Below are positions 1 through 7,218 of a stretch of 21,996 nucleotides of DNA, in pieces (position 1 is the first letter of the stretch; each line of letters opens with the position of its first letter). The stretch lies in the NCBI GenBank assembly GCA_964606885.1, contig CAZSHB010000014.1, positions 1 to 21,996 of the forward strand. The letters run 5' to 3'. Position numbers and translations under genes: made by a program. The DNA comes from CAZSHB01 sp964606885. GTDB taxonomy: Bacteria; Babelota; Babeliae; Babelales; CAIQNR01. The notes beneath the pieces were generated by a model. It had not been told where the DNA came from. It saw only the letters and a list, made by a program, of their open reading frames with translations, and did not search any database.

Positions 1-198
1 CCCCCCACGCTTGGAATATCGGTTAGAGTAAGCGCTGAAAAATTTTTTATATACTGCATAGGAGGTAACTTTCGTGGTCTGTGTTTATAGCTGATATAAA
101 GATCTGGATAAGCTTAGCTGCTTGCGACTTGCGTGTAAATCAGCTACGATATTATTTTTAATAATTTCCACAAAATCTTTAGCCTAAAGGGTTATTGC
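1..198 (+). other. upstream region of the brnQ-like gene
   Basis: No gene is supported here. Frame 1 is open from base 1 to a TAG at 88-90 (29 codons). It could be the tail of an upstream gene, but the translated tail is not recognisable. An AGGAGG at about 61-66 is followed only by a six-codon GTG frame. An 8-bp inverted repeat (TAGCTGAT 88-95, ATCAGCTA 139-146) encloses 43 nt. A putative promoter lies at 122-150. Confidence 0.4.
122..150 (+). promoter_or_regulatory. putative sigma70-type promoter of the brnQ-like gene
   Basis: TTGCGA (122-127) and TACGAT (145-150) are separated by 17 bp. Each hexamer matches the sigma70 consensus at four of six positions. Transcription would begin near 157, about 40 nt before the ATG. 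The right half of the 88-146 inverted repeat lies inside this promoter. Read by eye; no other evidence. Confidence 0.4.
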
Positions 199-1359
199 AT
201 GAATATATTCCGTTCGACTGTTGTTACTGTAGGTCTTGCGATATTCTCTATGTTTTTTGGCGCCGGCAACCTTATGTACCCTATTAAGGCTGGTTTTGAT
301 TCAGGCCAATTTTTTACCATAGGGTTACTTGGATTTTTAATTACCACGGTACTGCTACCGGTCCTTGGGTTAGTCTCTATTATTTTGTTTAATGGTAACT
401 ACCGAGAATTTTTTGGACGTATTGGCACAATTCCAGGCGCGCTTGCTATCGCATTTTCTATGGCGGTCATGGGACCCTTCATTGCAATGCCTCGTACGGT
501 AACACTTTCGCATACCATGCTTGAACCATTTTTGAACAACATGTCATTAGTGCTTTTTAGTATTATCTTTTGTGCATTAACCTTTTTAGTAACGTACAAA
601 GAAAACAAAGTTATTCAATTTCTAAGCCATATTATTAGCCCTGCTTTACTTGGTTCACTTGGCTATATTTTAATCAAGGCAATTGCAAATCCTCAGCCAA
701 TTATGGAAACGACCAAATCTGCTGGTACTATTTTTTACGAACAAGCAGTTCTTGGTTATGCGCATTTAGATCTTTTTGGCGGCATCTTTTTTGCTTCTAT
801 GATCATTAATCTTCTTAAGAAGAACCTCTCTAAAAACGACGATTATAACATTCGCACCCTAGCATTGACTTGCATTAAGGGTAGCTTTGTAAGCGCATTT
901 TTACTTGCTATCATTTATATCGGTCTGTTCTTTTTAGGCAGCTATTACGGACCAATGGTACAAGTAAATAACCTTGCAAAATTATTCAGCGCTATCTCCT
1001 TTGCCGTTGTTGGATGCAGTGGTGCATTTGCAATTGCTATTGCCGTAGCACTTGCCTGTTTTTCAACCATTGTGGCTCTTGCCATGGTTCTTGCAGAATA
1101 TATTCATAAAGAAGTTACGCGTACCGCATTACCATTTTTGCCTGCGTTAGCACTTGTATTAACGGTAACTGCTGGTATTTCTTGCTACGGGCTTGATTCG
1201 ATTATGTATTACTCAGCACCCTTTATTAACACCGGGTACCCAGTACTGATTACTATTACCGTATGTAACTTGGCTTATAAATTGTTTAACTTTACCCCTA
1301 TTAAAGTACCGGTACTGTTAACACTTATTGGTTCTGTGTACATGAATTTTTTTATGTAA
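199..1359 (+). CDS. brnQ: BrnQ-type branched-chain amino acid carrier (LIVCS family)
   Basis: Predicted inner-membrane carrier that imports leucine, isoleucine or valine with a cation. The protein is hydrophobic throughout (386 aa, roughly ten or more membrane segments). It begins with the family's typical N-terminal stretch, FSMFFGAGNLMYP at about residues 16-28, and has the conserved MGPFIAMPRT segment near residues 90-99. Family members are usually 400-450 aa, so this copy is compact but has both ends. The ATG at 199 is preceded by AAAGGG (186-191) at good spacing. It is a single-gene unit, with a putative promoter at 122-150 and a hairpin terminator at 1384-1410. For a bacterium without branched-chain biosynthesis this would be a scavenging route; that role is inferred. 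The exact substrate cannot be read from sequence. Confidence 0.88.
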   Translation: MNIFRSTVVTVGLAIFSMFFGAGNLMYPIKAGFDSGQFFTIGLLGFLITTVLLPVLGLVSIILFNGNYREFFGRIGTIPGALAIAFSMAVMGPFIAMPRTVTLSHTMLEPFLNNMSLVLFSIIFCALTFLVTYKENKVIQFLSHIISPALLGSLGYILIKAIANPQPIMETTKSAGTIFYEQAVLGYAHLDLFGGIFFASMIINLLKKNLSKNDDYNIRTLALTCIKGSFVSAFLLAIIYIGLFFLGSYYGPMVQVNNLAKLFSAISFAVVGCSGAFAIAIAVALACFSTIVALAMVLAEYIHKEVTRTALPFLPALALVLTVTAGISCYGLDSIMYYSAPFINTGYPVLITITVCNLAYKLFNFTPIKVPVLLTLIGSVYMNFFM

Positions 1360-1383
1360 GATCCAAAGTAAGTTATAAAAATT

Positions 1384-1410
1384 AAGGGCTCGTATGAGCC
1401 CTTTTTTCTT
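1384..1410. terminator. rho-independent terminator between convergent brnQ-like and peroxiredoxin genes
   Basis: A perfect 8-bp stem, AAGGGCTC (1384-1391) and GAGCCCTT (1396-1403), has a GTAT loop and a T-run to 1410. The left flank is A-rich, so the hairpin could also stop the minus-strand peroxiredoxin transcript. Confidence 0.85.
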
Positions 1411-1418
1411 GTGCTGAT

Positions 1419-2102
1419 TTATTGCTTATCTTTATGATTTTTAAAGTAATCGACGACACTTTCATGCGTTTGTTCTAACGCTGGCTTACCTACTGTCCAT
1501 TGTGCAGGACACACAGCACCATGCGTCTCTGTAAATATAAGTGCATCAAGCAAACGTAATACTTCATCAATATTACGTCCAACTGCCATATTTTGAACTA
1601 AAGCAACGTGTATGATATTTTTCGCATCAAGAATAAAAAGCCCACGTAATGCTTTATCAGATGTACTATCTAGCACGTCATAATCTTTGCACATACTTTT
1701 AGAAATATCAGATAATAATGGATACGTAATACCTTCTACACCACCCTGCTCTTTTGGCGTTGCAAGCCATCTTTGATGCGTTTCTATCGTATCAACCGAA
1801 ACACCCACTACTTTTGCGTTTCTTTTTGTAAATTCTTCTAATCTATCTTGAAATGCATGAAGCTCCGTAGGGCATACATACGTAAAATCCGCAGGATAGA
1901 AAAAAATAACTTTGTATCCACTACCAAGATCTTTAAGACTCATTGTACGCGGTTTTTGACCAGCAACAACTGCCATACAACTAAATTCAGGAGCAGATAA
2001 ACCGACATGTACCATTGATTTCCTTTGTGTTACAACTTGATCATTACAACCTCCTAGAAACCATAACAGAAAAAGGGGTACTCCTCTATGCAACAACTTC
2101 AT
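1419..2102 (-). CDS. typical 2-Cys peroxiredoxin (AhpC/TSA), probably with a lipoprotein leader
   Basis: Thiol peroxidase that reduces hydrogen peroxide and organic peroxides. The peroxidatic Cys is in DFTYVCPTE (C77 counted from 2102) and the resolving Cys in GAVCPAQW (C198), as in typical 2-Cys enzymes. Two starts are credible. The ATG at 2102 has AAGGA seven bases upstream and gives 227 aa with a lipoprotein signal: MKLLHRG, a hydrophobic core, then a lipobox FLGG before C19. The ATG at 2015 has AAAGGA (complement 2021-2026) and gives a normal 198-aa cytoplasmic enzyme. I chose 2102 because a signal peptide plus lipobox in frame is unlikely by chance. With that start the gene overlaps the divergent glycosyltransferase ORF by 15 bp. 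Exported peroxiredoxins would need an envelope thiol donor; none is visible here. Confidence 0.85.
   Translation of the reverse strand: MKLLHRGVPLFLLWFLGGCNDQVVTQRKSMVHVGLSAPEFSCMAVVAGQKPRTMSLKDLGSGYKVIFFYPADFTYVCPTELHAFQDRLEEFTKRNAKVVGVSVDTIETHQRWLATPKEQGGVEGITYPLLSDISKSMCKDYDVLDSTSDKALRGLFILDAKNIIHVALVQNMAVGRNIDEVLRLLDALIFTETHGAVCPAQWTVGKPALEQTHESVVDYFKNHKDKQ
2021..2026 (-). promoter_or_regulatory. internal Shine-Dalgarno for an alternative peroxiredoxin start at 2015
   Basis: The minus strand reads AAAGGA, five bases, then ATG (2015-2013). This is at least as good as the site before the 2102 start. It would yield a signal-less 198-aa peroxiredoxin of the usual family length. Confidence 0.5.
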
Positions 2103-3194
2103 CTTATTATCCTTCTTTATGATAGTGTGACTAATTCCGTTTTTGAAAGCCAAGTGCTGATGCCGTATCAGCAAGCAATACAATCAGGCATATATGCCAC
2201 TATGACTCTTATTACGTACGAAAAACAAGGTTTTATACAAACTGCTGCGTATCAAAAACTACAAGAACAACTACGCGCATATAGTCCAGCTATCACGTGT
2301 CATGTTATAGAGCGACCCGTATTTCTTGGGATCTTTTCTTTATGGCCACTACTTGCACCACTACGCACACTTTTAGAACAACAACAAAAACATGTCCTAG
2401 TAGCACGTGGACCAATAAGCGGTTATTTAGCGCGCTACGCGGCAAACGCAACCACAGCACATATTATTCTTCAAGCGCGCGGATTACTCCATGCAGAATA
2501 TTGCATGACTACGCAGCATGCCCCCTGGTGGCTCAAACCTATGCATGCGTATCGTGCATACCAATATAAAAAAGTAGAACAGCATGCGTATGCCACGAAA
2601 CATTCTACACACCCAACTACTCTAGAAGCGGTCAGCCCTGCACTTAAAAAATATATTGCTTCCACCTATAAGCCTGCTACACCTCTTACACTTGCTACGC
2701 ATGATACACCACCACTCATGCCAGAAGCAGAACGGCTTGCACAACGTACTTATTACAGAAAGCTCCTTGGTATTGCTACTCATACACCAGTCTATGCATA
2801 TAATGGCTCACTTAAATCCTGGCAATGTCCGGATATGACGTTTCGTTTTTTTAAAGAACAACTGACGCACAACAACACCAGCGTATTGTTATTTATCTCC
2901 CAAGATAAACATGCAGCACAACAGCTAGGAGCAACGTATCAGTTGCCACGAGATGCGGTTATCTACATTCATGTACCACATAAAGAAGTTGTGCCACTGC
3001 TGTGTGCTGCCGATTATGGTCTGCTTTTCAGAGAACAACATATTGTTAATTGGACTTCTCGCCCCACTAAATTTCTTGAATACCAGAGTGCAGGCTTACA
3101 GGTAATACACAACAATAGTATTGAAATCTTGCAACAGGATCCTCACCATTTCTATGCTAACCCCAACGTTATTGATTTTAAGGAGAAAGAATGA
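2088..3194 (+). CDS. GT4-like glycosyltransferase
   Basis: Likely transfers a sugar from a nucleotide-sugar donor; acceptor unknown. The protein is 368 aa with no signal peptide. Its N-terminus (LIILLYDSVTNSVFES, residues 6-21) fits the first beta-strand and loop of a GT-B fold. The C-terminal half (about 215-350) has the GT4-like layout: a 'YNGSLKSWQC' strand-turn, a segment ending in AADYGLLFRE, then RPTKFLEYQSAG, where the donor-binding Glu of such folds lies. Start 2088 is chosen because the N-terminal strand is needed; AAGGGG lies about 10 bases upstream. Its 5' end overlaps the divergent peroxiredoxin leader. Its TGA overlaps the next ATG (ATGA, 3191-3194), so the two genes are probably translated together. 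The family call rests on recognised patterns, without a search. Confidence 0.7.
   Translation: MQQLHLIILLYDSVTNSVFESQVLMPYQQAIQSGIYATMTLITYEKQGFIQTAAYQKLQEQLRAYSPAITCHVIERPVFLGIFSLWPLLAPLRTLLEQQQKHVLVARGPISGYLARYAANATTAHIILQARGLLHAEYCMTTQHAPWWLKPMHAYRAYQYKKVEQHAYATKHSTHPTTLEAVSPALKKYIASTYKPATPLTLATHDTPPLMPEAERLAQRTYYRKLLGIATHTPVYAYNGSLKSWQCPDMTFRFFKEQLTHNNTSVLLFISQDKHAAQQLGATYQLPRDAVIYIHVPHKEVVPLLCAADYGLLFREQHIVNWTSRPTKFLEYQSAGLQVIHNNSIEILQQDPHHFYANPNVIDFKEKE
2119..2147 (-). promoter_or_regulatory. possible promoter of the peroxiredoxin gene
   Basis: On the minus strand TTCAAA (2147-2142) and TATCAT (2124-2119) are 17 bp apart, inside the divergent glycosyltransferase ORF. Transcription would begin near 2112, cutting into the Shine-Dalgarno of the 2102 start. 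This promoter would therefore favour the 2015 start. Confidence 0.28.
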
Positions 3195-4174
3195 AAAAAA
3201 CACTCGCTCTTGCCGTACTACTCAGTTATATCTACCAGCTGCATGCTGACACAGCAGCCACCAGACAATCGATACTCCAAGAGATTAAAGCAGACCTTGC
3301 AAAGATAGAAGCTACACCCGCTCCAGCAGCTCAACAAACACCACCACCTGCAAAATCTACTGTAACAAAAAAAACTGTTTCACAACCAGTCAAACCACAG
3401 CCGGTAATCAAACCTGTACAAAAACCTACTCCAAAGCCTGCGCCCAAAAAAGTGGTCAGCCGCTCTGTGGGCCTACCTCTGGTACCATCAGCCATTAACC
3501 CTACTGTGCAAATTATCAACACCACAGCACTCAACATAAATGTATATACCAGCAACGTTGCCGGATCCGGCCCTGGTCAGTATGGTCAAACAGCAGTACC
3601 CGTTGATCCTTATAGCTCAGCAACCATGCCATTAACCAGTCAATCTCAACGCTTTGTTGCTGCACAAGTAAGTTTTGATGATACAACAGGTGATGCCGGA
3701 TTACTCAGTAACAGTGCACCCATCAACCTCAAAACACCCTGGGCGATTATTGATACCAAAAAAGTTTTTGGCCAAGATGATTGTCAATTGCAGTACTTAC
3801 CAGCACTTGAACAAAATGGGATTATACTGATTAACCCTTCTGACAAACCGTATACCATTAAAATTATGAACAAATTTGCAGAACAGATTGACGTAGAAAA
3901 CACCGGTAACCAAAACCCTGCCTATCTTATTCTCACTATCCCACTGCCAGCTCTTACAAGCGTACCCCTACCAGTAGTCACCAACAGCACTATACGTCTC
4001 CATATTGAGTATCAAAAAAATGGCCAAGTAACTAAAGTAGACTACCCAACAAATGCTGGTTTTTATGTAATACAAGAACTATCAATTGACGACATGCCAC
4101 CTGTCATTATGAGAAATAATAATGCTACCTCAAACAGCACTATGTATCTAAATCTGCAACAGATCGATGGATAA
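3191..4174 (+). CDS. exported protein with Pro/Lys-rich linker and beta-type C-terminal region, family unknown
   Basis: No family is recognised. Residues 1-19 form a Sec signal peptide (MKK, hydrophobic core, LHA before DTAAT). A short helical stretch (about 21-40) follows. A low-complexity linker at about 41-92 is rich in Pro, Lys, Val and Thr (repeated PVKP, PVIKP, PTPKP), like the extended spacers of TonB-type or wall-spanning proteins. The remaining 230 residues are rich in Thr, Asn, Val and Ile with few charges, suggesting a beta-sandwich. There is one Cys in the C-terminal region. It shares an ATGA overlap with the upstream glycosyltransferase, so it could be that enzyme's substrate or work with its product; this is inference. 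A strong terminator follows at 4204-4233. Confidence 0.75.
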   Translation: MKKTLALAVLLSYIYQLHADTAATRQSILQEIKADLAKIEATPAPAAQQTPPPAKSTVTKKTVSQPVKPQPVIKPVQKPTPKPAPKKVVSRSVGLPLVPSAINPTVQIINTTALNINVYTSNVAGSGPGQYGQTAVPVDPYSSATMPLTSQSQRFVAAQVSFDDTTGDAGLLSNSAPINLKTPWAIIDTKKVFGQDDCQLQYLPALEQNGIILINPSDKPYTIKIMNKFAEQIDVENTGNQNPAYLILTIPLPALTSVPLPVVTNSTIRLHIEYQKNGQVTKVDYPTNAGFYVIQELSIDDMPPVIMRNNNATSNSTMYLNLQQIDG

Positions 4175-4203
4175 TACCAACACATACAAGCCTTATACAA
4201 GTA

Positions 4204-4233
4204 AAAAAGCTCGAGATATCTCGAGCTTTTTTT
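4204..4233. terminator. bidirectional rho-independent terminator
   Basis: A perfect palindrome built on AGCTCGAGA and TCTCGAGCT (4208-4227) is flanked by an A-run on the left and a T-run on the right. It can end transcripts from both sides and sits between the converging genes ending at 4174 and 4261. Confidence 0.9.
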
Positions 4234-4260
4234 ATATACAACATTAATTATTTTTACTTA

Positions 4261-4632
4261 CTATTGCTTTAAAGAAACTGCTGCCATTGCATCTGTCAAA
4301 CTGTCACTTTTTCCTTGGCGTGCAATGTCCACCTGCTTCTGAAGTTCTTGAATCGCTGTTTGAGCAATAGTTAAAAGCTGTTGCTGTTCAGCCATTTTCT
4401 TTTCTTGTTGAGCACAAGTATCTTCTAATAGCCCAACTTTGCGGTGTAATGATGAAATTTCATCTTGATTAAAAAAACCTTGATCTACTACTCCACGCTG
4501 TATAAGGCATGGCAAATTACTTGCCGTTACATACAAACTATCATCCCAACCTGAACTCTTATCGCTCGCATCAATTTGCAATGCACAAAGTCCCACAACC
4601 AAGCACACCACTCTTTTCACTATGCACTTCAT
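4261..4632 (-). CDS. small exported coiled-coil protein, family unknown
   Basis: A 123-aa protein with no recognised family. Residues 1-22 look like a signal peptide (MKCIVKR, hydrophobic core, then ALQIDA before SDKSS). A second part (about 56-100) has heptad-like spacing of Leu and Ile with many Gln, Glu and Lys, predicting a coiled coil and oligomerisation. There are two Cys in the mature part. The ATG is preceded by AGGGTAGG at workable spacing. It shares the 4204-4233 terminator with the converging upstream pair. Function is unknown; a periplasmic or secreted structural or adaptor role is possible. Confidence 0.65.
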   Translation of the reverse strand: MKCIVKRVVCLVVGLCALQIDASDKSSGWDDSLYVTASNLPCLIQRGVVDQGFFNQDEISSLHRKVGLLEDTCAQQEKKMAEQQQLLTIAQTAIQELQKQVDIARQGKSDSLTDAMAAVSLKQ

Positions 4633-4752
4633 ATACCTACCCTTTTATTTTTTATTACCTGCACATCATTTTTCGGCAATAATGTAACATGAACCACAGC
4701 ATGAGACCTATACCCTATAAAAAAAAATATTTTTATAACATGACTTATATCA

Positions 4753-4786
4753 TAAAAATAAGGGGAGCTTTTAACGGCTCCCTTAT
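4753..4786 (-). terminator. rho-independent terminator of the ankyrin gene at 4816-5364
   Basis: On the minus strand ATAAGGGAGC (4786-4777) pairs with GCTCCCCTTAT (4768-4758) with one bulged base. The loop is CGTTAAAA and a short TTTT tail follows. It lies 30 bp past the stop codon. Confidence 0.75.
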
Positions 4787-4815
4787 ATCAAAACTTTATA
4801 ACAACACTTATCAGA

Positions 4816-5364
4816 TTACGCATTATACTTCATAAGTAATGTGGTAATATTTCTCACCTGCTTTTCTGAGCAACCTGATAGTAGTGATGCTATTGATTCA
4901 TTTTCTAGAGCAGGATGTGCACCTGCTGCAAGAAGCATCTCTACAATAAGCGCATCACACGTTGAAACAGCTAAACTCAGCGGGAATTGAACTTCTTCTT
5001 TTACGTATCGTGGCGTATTAGGATTTGCTTTTGCTTTAAGCAAAAGTGCAATCATATCACGTGTATCTTTAGTGCACGCACTATCAAACAAATTTTGAAC
5101 AACGGTAGGTCGCAAACATCCTTGAGCAGCATACAATGCTTTATGTAACACAGTTGCATGATTCAAAGGTGCAGACTTATTAACATCAAATCCCAAAGCT
5201 AGCGCCGTTTCAACACCTTGCACATTACTTACAGCAATCATTTTATCTACAAGCTCTGCTACTCTTGCTTCTTTTAATTTTTCAGACTTGTTATCTTTGT
5301 CTTTTTCTACACTAAAACATGTTGCTGGTGATACCAATAAAAGCGCTAATACACAATTTTTCAT
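4816..5364 (-). CDS. exported ankyrin-repeat protein
   Basis: A 182-aa protein, probably exported and then binding other proteins. The start at 5364 is chosen because it gives a normal signal peptide (MKNCVLALLLVSPATCFS) and has AGGGG upstream. The in-frame ATG at 5412 lies inside the likely promoter. After a charged stretch, ankyrin-type units are visible: VETALALGFDVN, then TVLHKAL, then DMIALLLKAKANPN with PLSLAVS, then LIVEMLLAAGAHP. Repeats are degenerate and about four are present. It follows another exported ankyrin gene on the same strand, 124 bp apart, and has its own putative promoter (5401-5428) and terminator (4753-4786). Exported ankyrin proteins of host-associated bacteria are often effectors; that is an inference, since a Sec signal alone only takes the protein to the periplasm. 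Confidence 0.75.
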   Translation of the reverse strand: MKNCVLALLLVSPATCFSVEKDKDNKSEKLKEARVAELVDKMIAVSNVQGVETALALGFDVNKSAPLNHATVLHKALYAAQGCLRPTVVQNLFDSACTKDTRDMIALLLKAKANPNTPRYVKEEVQFPLSLAVSTCDALIVEMLLAAGAHPALENESIASLLSGCSEKQVRNITTLLMKYNA

Positions 5365-5400
5365 AAAAACCCCTAATGAAATTATAATTATTTTCGCATA

Positions 5401-5428
5401 AGAATACGCCATGGAAGCGCAACGTCAA
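5401..5428 (-). promoter_or_regulatory. putative promoter of the 4816-5364 ankyrin gene
   Basis: On the minus strand TTGACG (5428-5423) and TATTCT (5406-5401) are 16 bp apart. It lies about 37 bp upstream of the chosen ATG, which argues against translation from the in-frame ATG at 5412. Confidence 0.42.
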
Positions 5429-5488
5429 CAAAAAAGCATGTATTTGCGTGCATTAAGCTTGCTCTTATTTTATTTATTTAAAATTTTC

Positions 5489-5848
5489 TTATTGTCTATT
5501 TTGTTTACGTTGAGCTGCTTGTATTAAACAATCAATCATTTTTGAATCTGGAATTTTAGAACATCCACCAGCACCATGCATGTTTGCCCAATTAGCCAAC
5601 TTTGCACTTTTAGTAACCTGAGCTCCTGCTAACACCAGAACTTTTACAACGTCAGGATGACACATAGCTATAGCTGCAACTAACGGAGTGGTACCTGTTA
5701 CTGAACTACCTTCAACATCGTCTCCCATAAGAAGCAATGCTTCAACCATCTCTTTATCACCACGCGCTGCTGCATTAAACAGTTCAGTATTGAATGCATG
5801 CCTAGATGCCTGACTGAAAAATAGTAATCCTAAAACTATTTTTTTCAT
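5489..5848 (-). CDS. short exported ankyrin-repeat protein
   Basis: A 119-aa protein. The ATG at 5848 gives a signal peptide (MKKIVLGLLFFSQAS) and has TAGGGG eight bases upstream, almost the same leader as the neighbouring ankyrin gene. The rest is ankyrin-like: ELFNAAARGDKEMVEALLLMGDDV (about residues 20-43), TPLVAAIAMCHPDVVKVLVLAGA (52-74), then a degenerate capping unit. Ankyrin domains usually need at least three repeats for stability, so this is near the minimum. It lies 20 bp after the nupC-like gene and may be cotranscribed with it. Likely role is protein-protein binding outside the cytoplasm; the partner is unknown. Confidence 0.72.
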   Translation of the reverse strand: MKKIVLGLLFFSQASRHAFNTELFNAAARGDKEMVEALLLMGDDVEGSSVTGTTPLVAAIAMCHPDVVKVLVLAGAQVTKSAKLANWANMHGAGGCSKIPDSKMIDCLIQAAQRKQNRQ

Positions 5849-5868
5849 ATGGACCCCTAAAAAATTAT

Positions 5869-7122
5869 TTATATAAACAAACCTGCCATGCAAGCAGTTA
5901 ATAAGTTAGCAAGCGCGCCACCAAAGACTGCTTTAAGTCCAAGCTCAGTAAGCCACTTTCTCTTTTCTGGCACCAACGCGCCAATACCACCCACTTGAAT
6001 ACCAATGCATGAGAAGTTAGAGAATCCACACAACGCATACGTTGTTAACGCTTTAACACGTACTGGTAAATCCATAGACTGCATTTTTACGTAGGCTAAA
6101 AACTCATTAACCGCAACCTTAGTACCCAATAATTCTGCAACCTGACTTGCTGTTTCGCCCGTGCAGCCAAGTAAATAGGCAAACGGATAAAATAGTTTAG
6201 AAAAGATAAGATCTAAAGACAGTGTTGGTAGTTGTAAACCAAAACAACTATTAGCATACCCACTTATGCCGCCTAACAACCCGTTAATCATGGCCATCAA
6301 CGCAATAAAGGCTAACAACATAGCACCAACGTTAAGCGCTAAATGTAAACCATCAGAAGCACCAGAAGACAACGCATCAAACACATTGCTGGTGCGCGTA
6401 TCTTCGTCAACTTTAGTTGATACCTGATTATGTGTTTCTGTTTCTGGTAACAACATTTTTGCAATTAAAATAGTAGCTGGTACGGCCATAACGCTTGATG
6501 CGAGTAAATGCTCAGCAGGTACACCCATAGAAGAAAAGACAACTAAAATAGCACCACTAATCGTACCCATACCACTGACCATAACGACCAACATTTCTGA
6601 CTTGGTCATATTTTTAAGATAATGGCGAATCAATAATGGCGCTTCTGTTTGCCCTAAGAAACTATTAGCAATTGCACATACTGTTTCAGCACCTGTAGTA
6701 CCAAGTAGTGGACGCACCACACGGCTCACACCACCAACCACTTTTTGTACCAAACCAATATGGAACAAGAAAGCCATAAATGAACCAAAGAAAATAATCA
6801 GCGGTAAAATTTGTACTGCAAACACCATGCCCCAGGGGCCTGACGATGTTGTTAATTCTCCAAATATAAATCTGTTACCTGCTGCTGCATACATATACAA
6901 ATAACTTACGCCGCGCGACATACCTGCAATAATCGATTGACCAATTGTTGTCTTAAGTGCAAACAAACCAATAGCAGCTTCAAGCGCTAAAGCTGAAAAA
7001 ACTAGTTTATAATTGATCCGTTTTTTGTGCGCTGAAAAAAGCCACGCAATGGCAAGAACCACACCAATACCAACAACATTAAGATAACGATTATATTCAA
7101 GAAAATAACTCAGTAACGACAT
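5869..7122 (-). CDS. nupC: concentrative nucleoside transporter (CNT/NupC family)
   Basis: Inner-membrane symporter that imports nucleosides with H+ or Na+. All CNT landmarks are visible in the 417-aa protein: GQTEAPLLIRHYL (157-169), SGMGTISGA (183-191), GETASQVAELLGTKVAVNEF (322-341) and CGFSNFSCIGIQVGGIGALV (365-384). The asparagine and glutamate in NEF and the GQTE motif are the family's nucleoside-binding positions. The length is normal for bacterial members. The ATG at 7122 is chosen because AAAGG lies upstream and the earlier ATG at 7146 would sit at the likely transcription start. A promoter lies at 7148-7180. It is followed at 20 bp by an ankyrin gene. Importing ready-made nucleosides fits a parasite or endosymbiont with reduced nucleotide synthesis (inference). 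Substrate preference cannot be set from sequence. Confidence 0.93.
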   Translation of the reverse strand: MSLLSYFLEYNRYLNVVGIGVVLAIAWLFSAHKKRINYKLVFSALALEAAIGLFALKTTIGQSIIAGMSRGVSYLYMYAAAGNRFIFGELTTSSGPWGMVFAVQILPLIIFFGSFMAFLFHIGLVQKVVGGVSRVVRPLLGTTGAETVCAIANSFLGQTEAPLLIRHYLKNMTKSEMLVVMVSGMGTISGAILVVFSSMGVPAEHLLASSVMAVPATILIAKMLLPETETHNQVSTKVDEDTRTSNVFDALSSGASDGLHLALNVGAMLLAFIALMAMINGLLGGISGYANSCFGLQLPTLSLDLIFSKLFYPFAYLLGCTGETASQVAELLGTKVAVNEFLAYVKMQSMDLPVRVKALTTYALCGFSNFSCIGIQVGGIGALVPEKRKWLTELGLKAVFGGALANLLTACMAGLFI

Positions 7123-7147
7123 ACATACACCTTTGTAATGTTGCACA

Positions 7148-7180
7148 ATTATAACAATAGGTGATGAGTATACTGGTCAA
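7148..7180 (-). promoter_or_regulatory. putative extended -10 promoter of the nupC-like gene
   Basis: On the minus strand a perfect TATAAT (7153-7148) is preceded by TGT, an extended -10. TTGACC (7180-7175) lies 21 bp further up, too far for an ideal -35. Transcription would begin near 7141, giving a leader of about 20 nt to the 7122 ATG. Confidence 0.55.
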
Positions 7181-7218
7181 AATTTTATTGAAAACAAAAA
7201 AATAAAAATGCTACAATA

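Noticed and set aside
1..22. Possible 3' end of a tRNA at the window edge (CCCCC followed by seven bases)
   Set aside because: No T-loop or other arm is within the window and no CCA follows; too little sequence to support it.
5365..5412. N-terminal extension of the 4816-5364 ankyrin gene to an ATG at 5412
   Set aside because: It would bury the signal peptide, lacks a ribosome site and coincides with the likely promoter.
7123..7146. Eight-residue extension of the nupC-like gene
   Set aside because: The extended -10 at 7148-7153 places transcription start at or after the earlier ATG.
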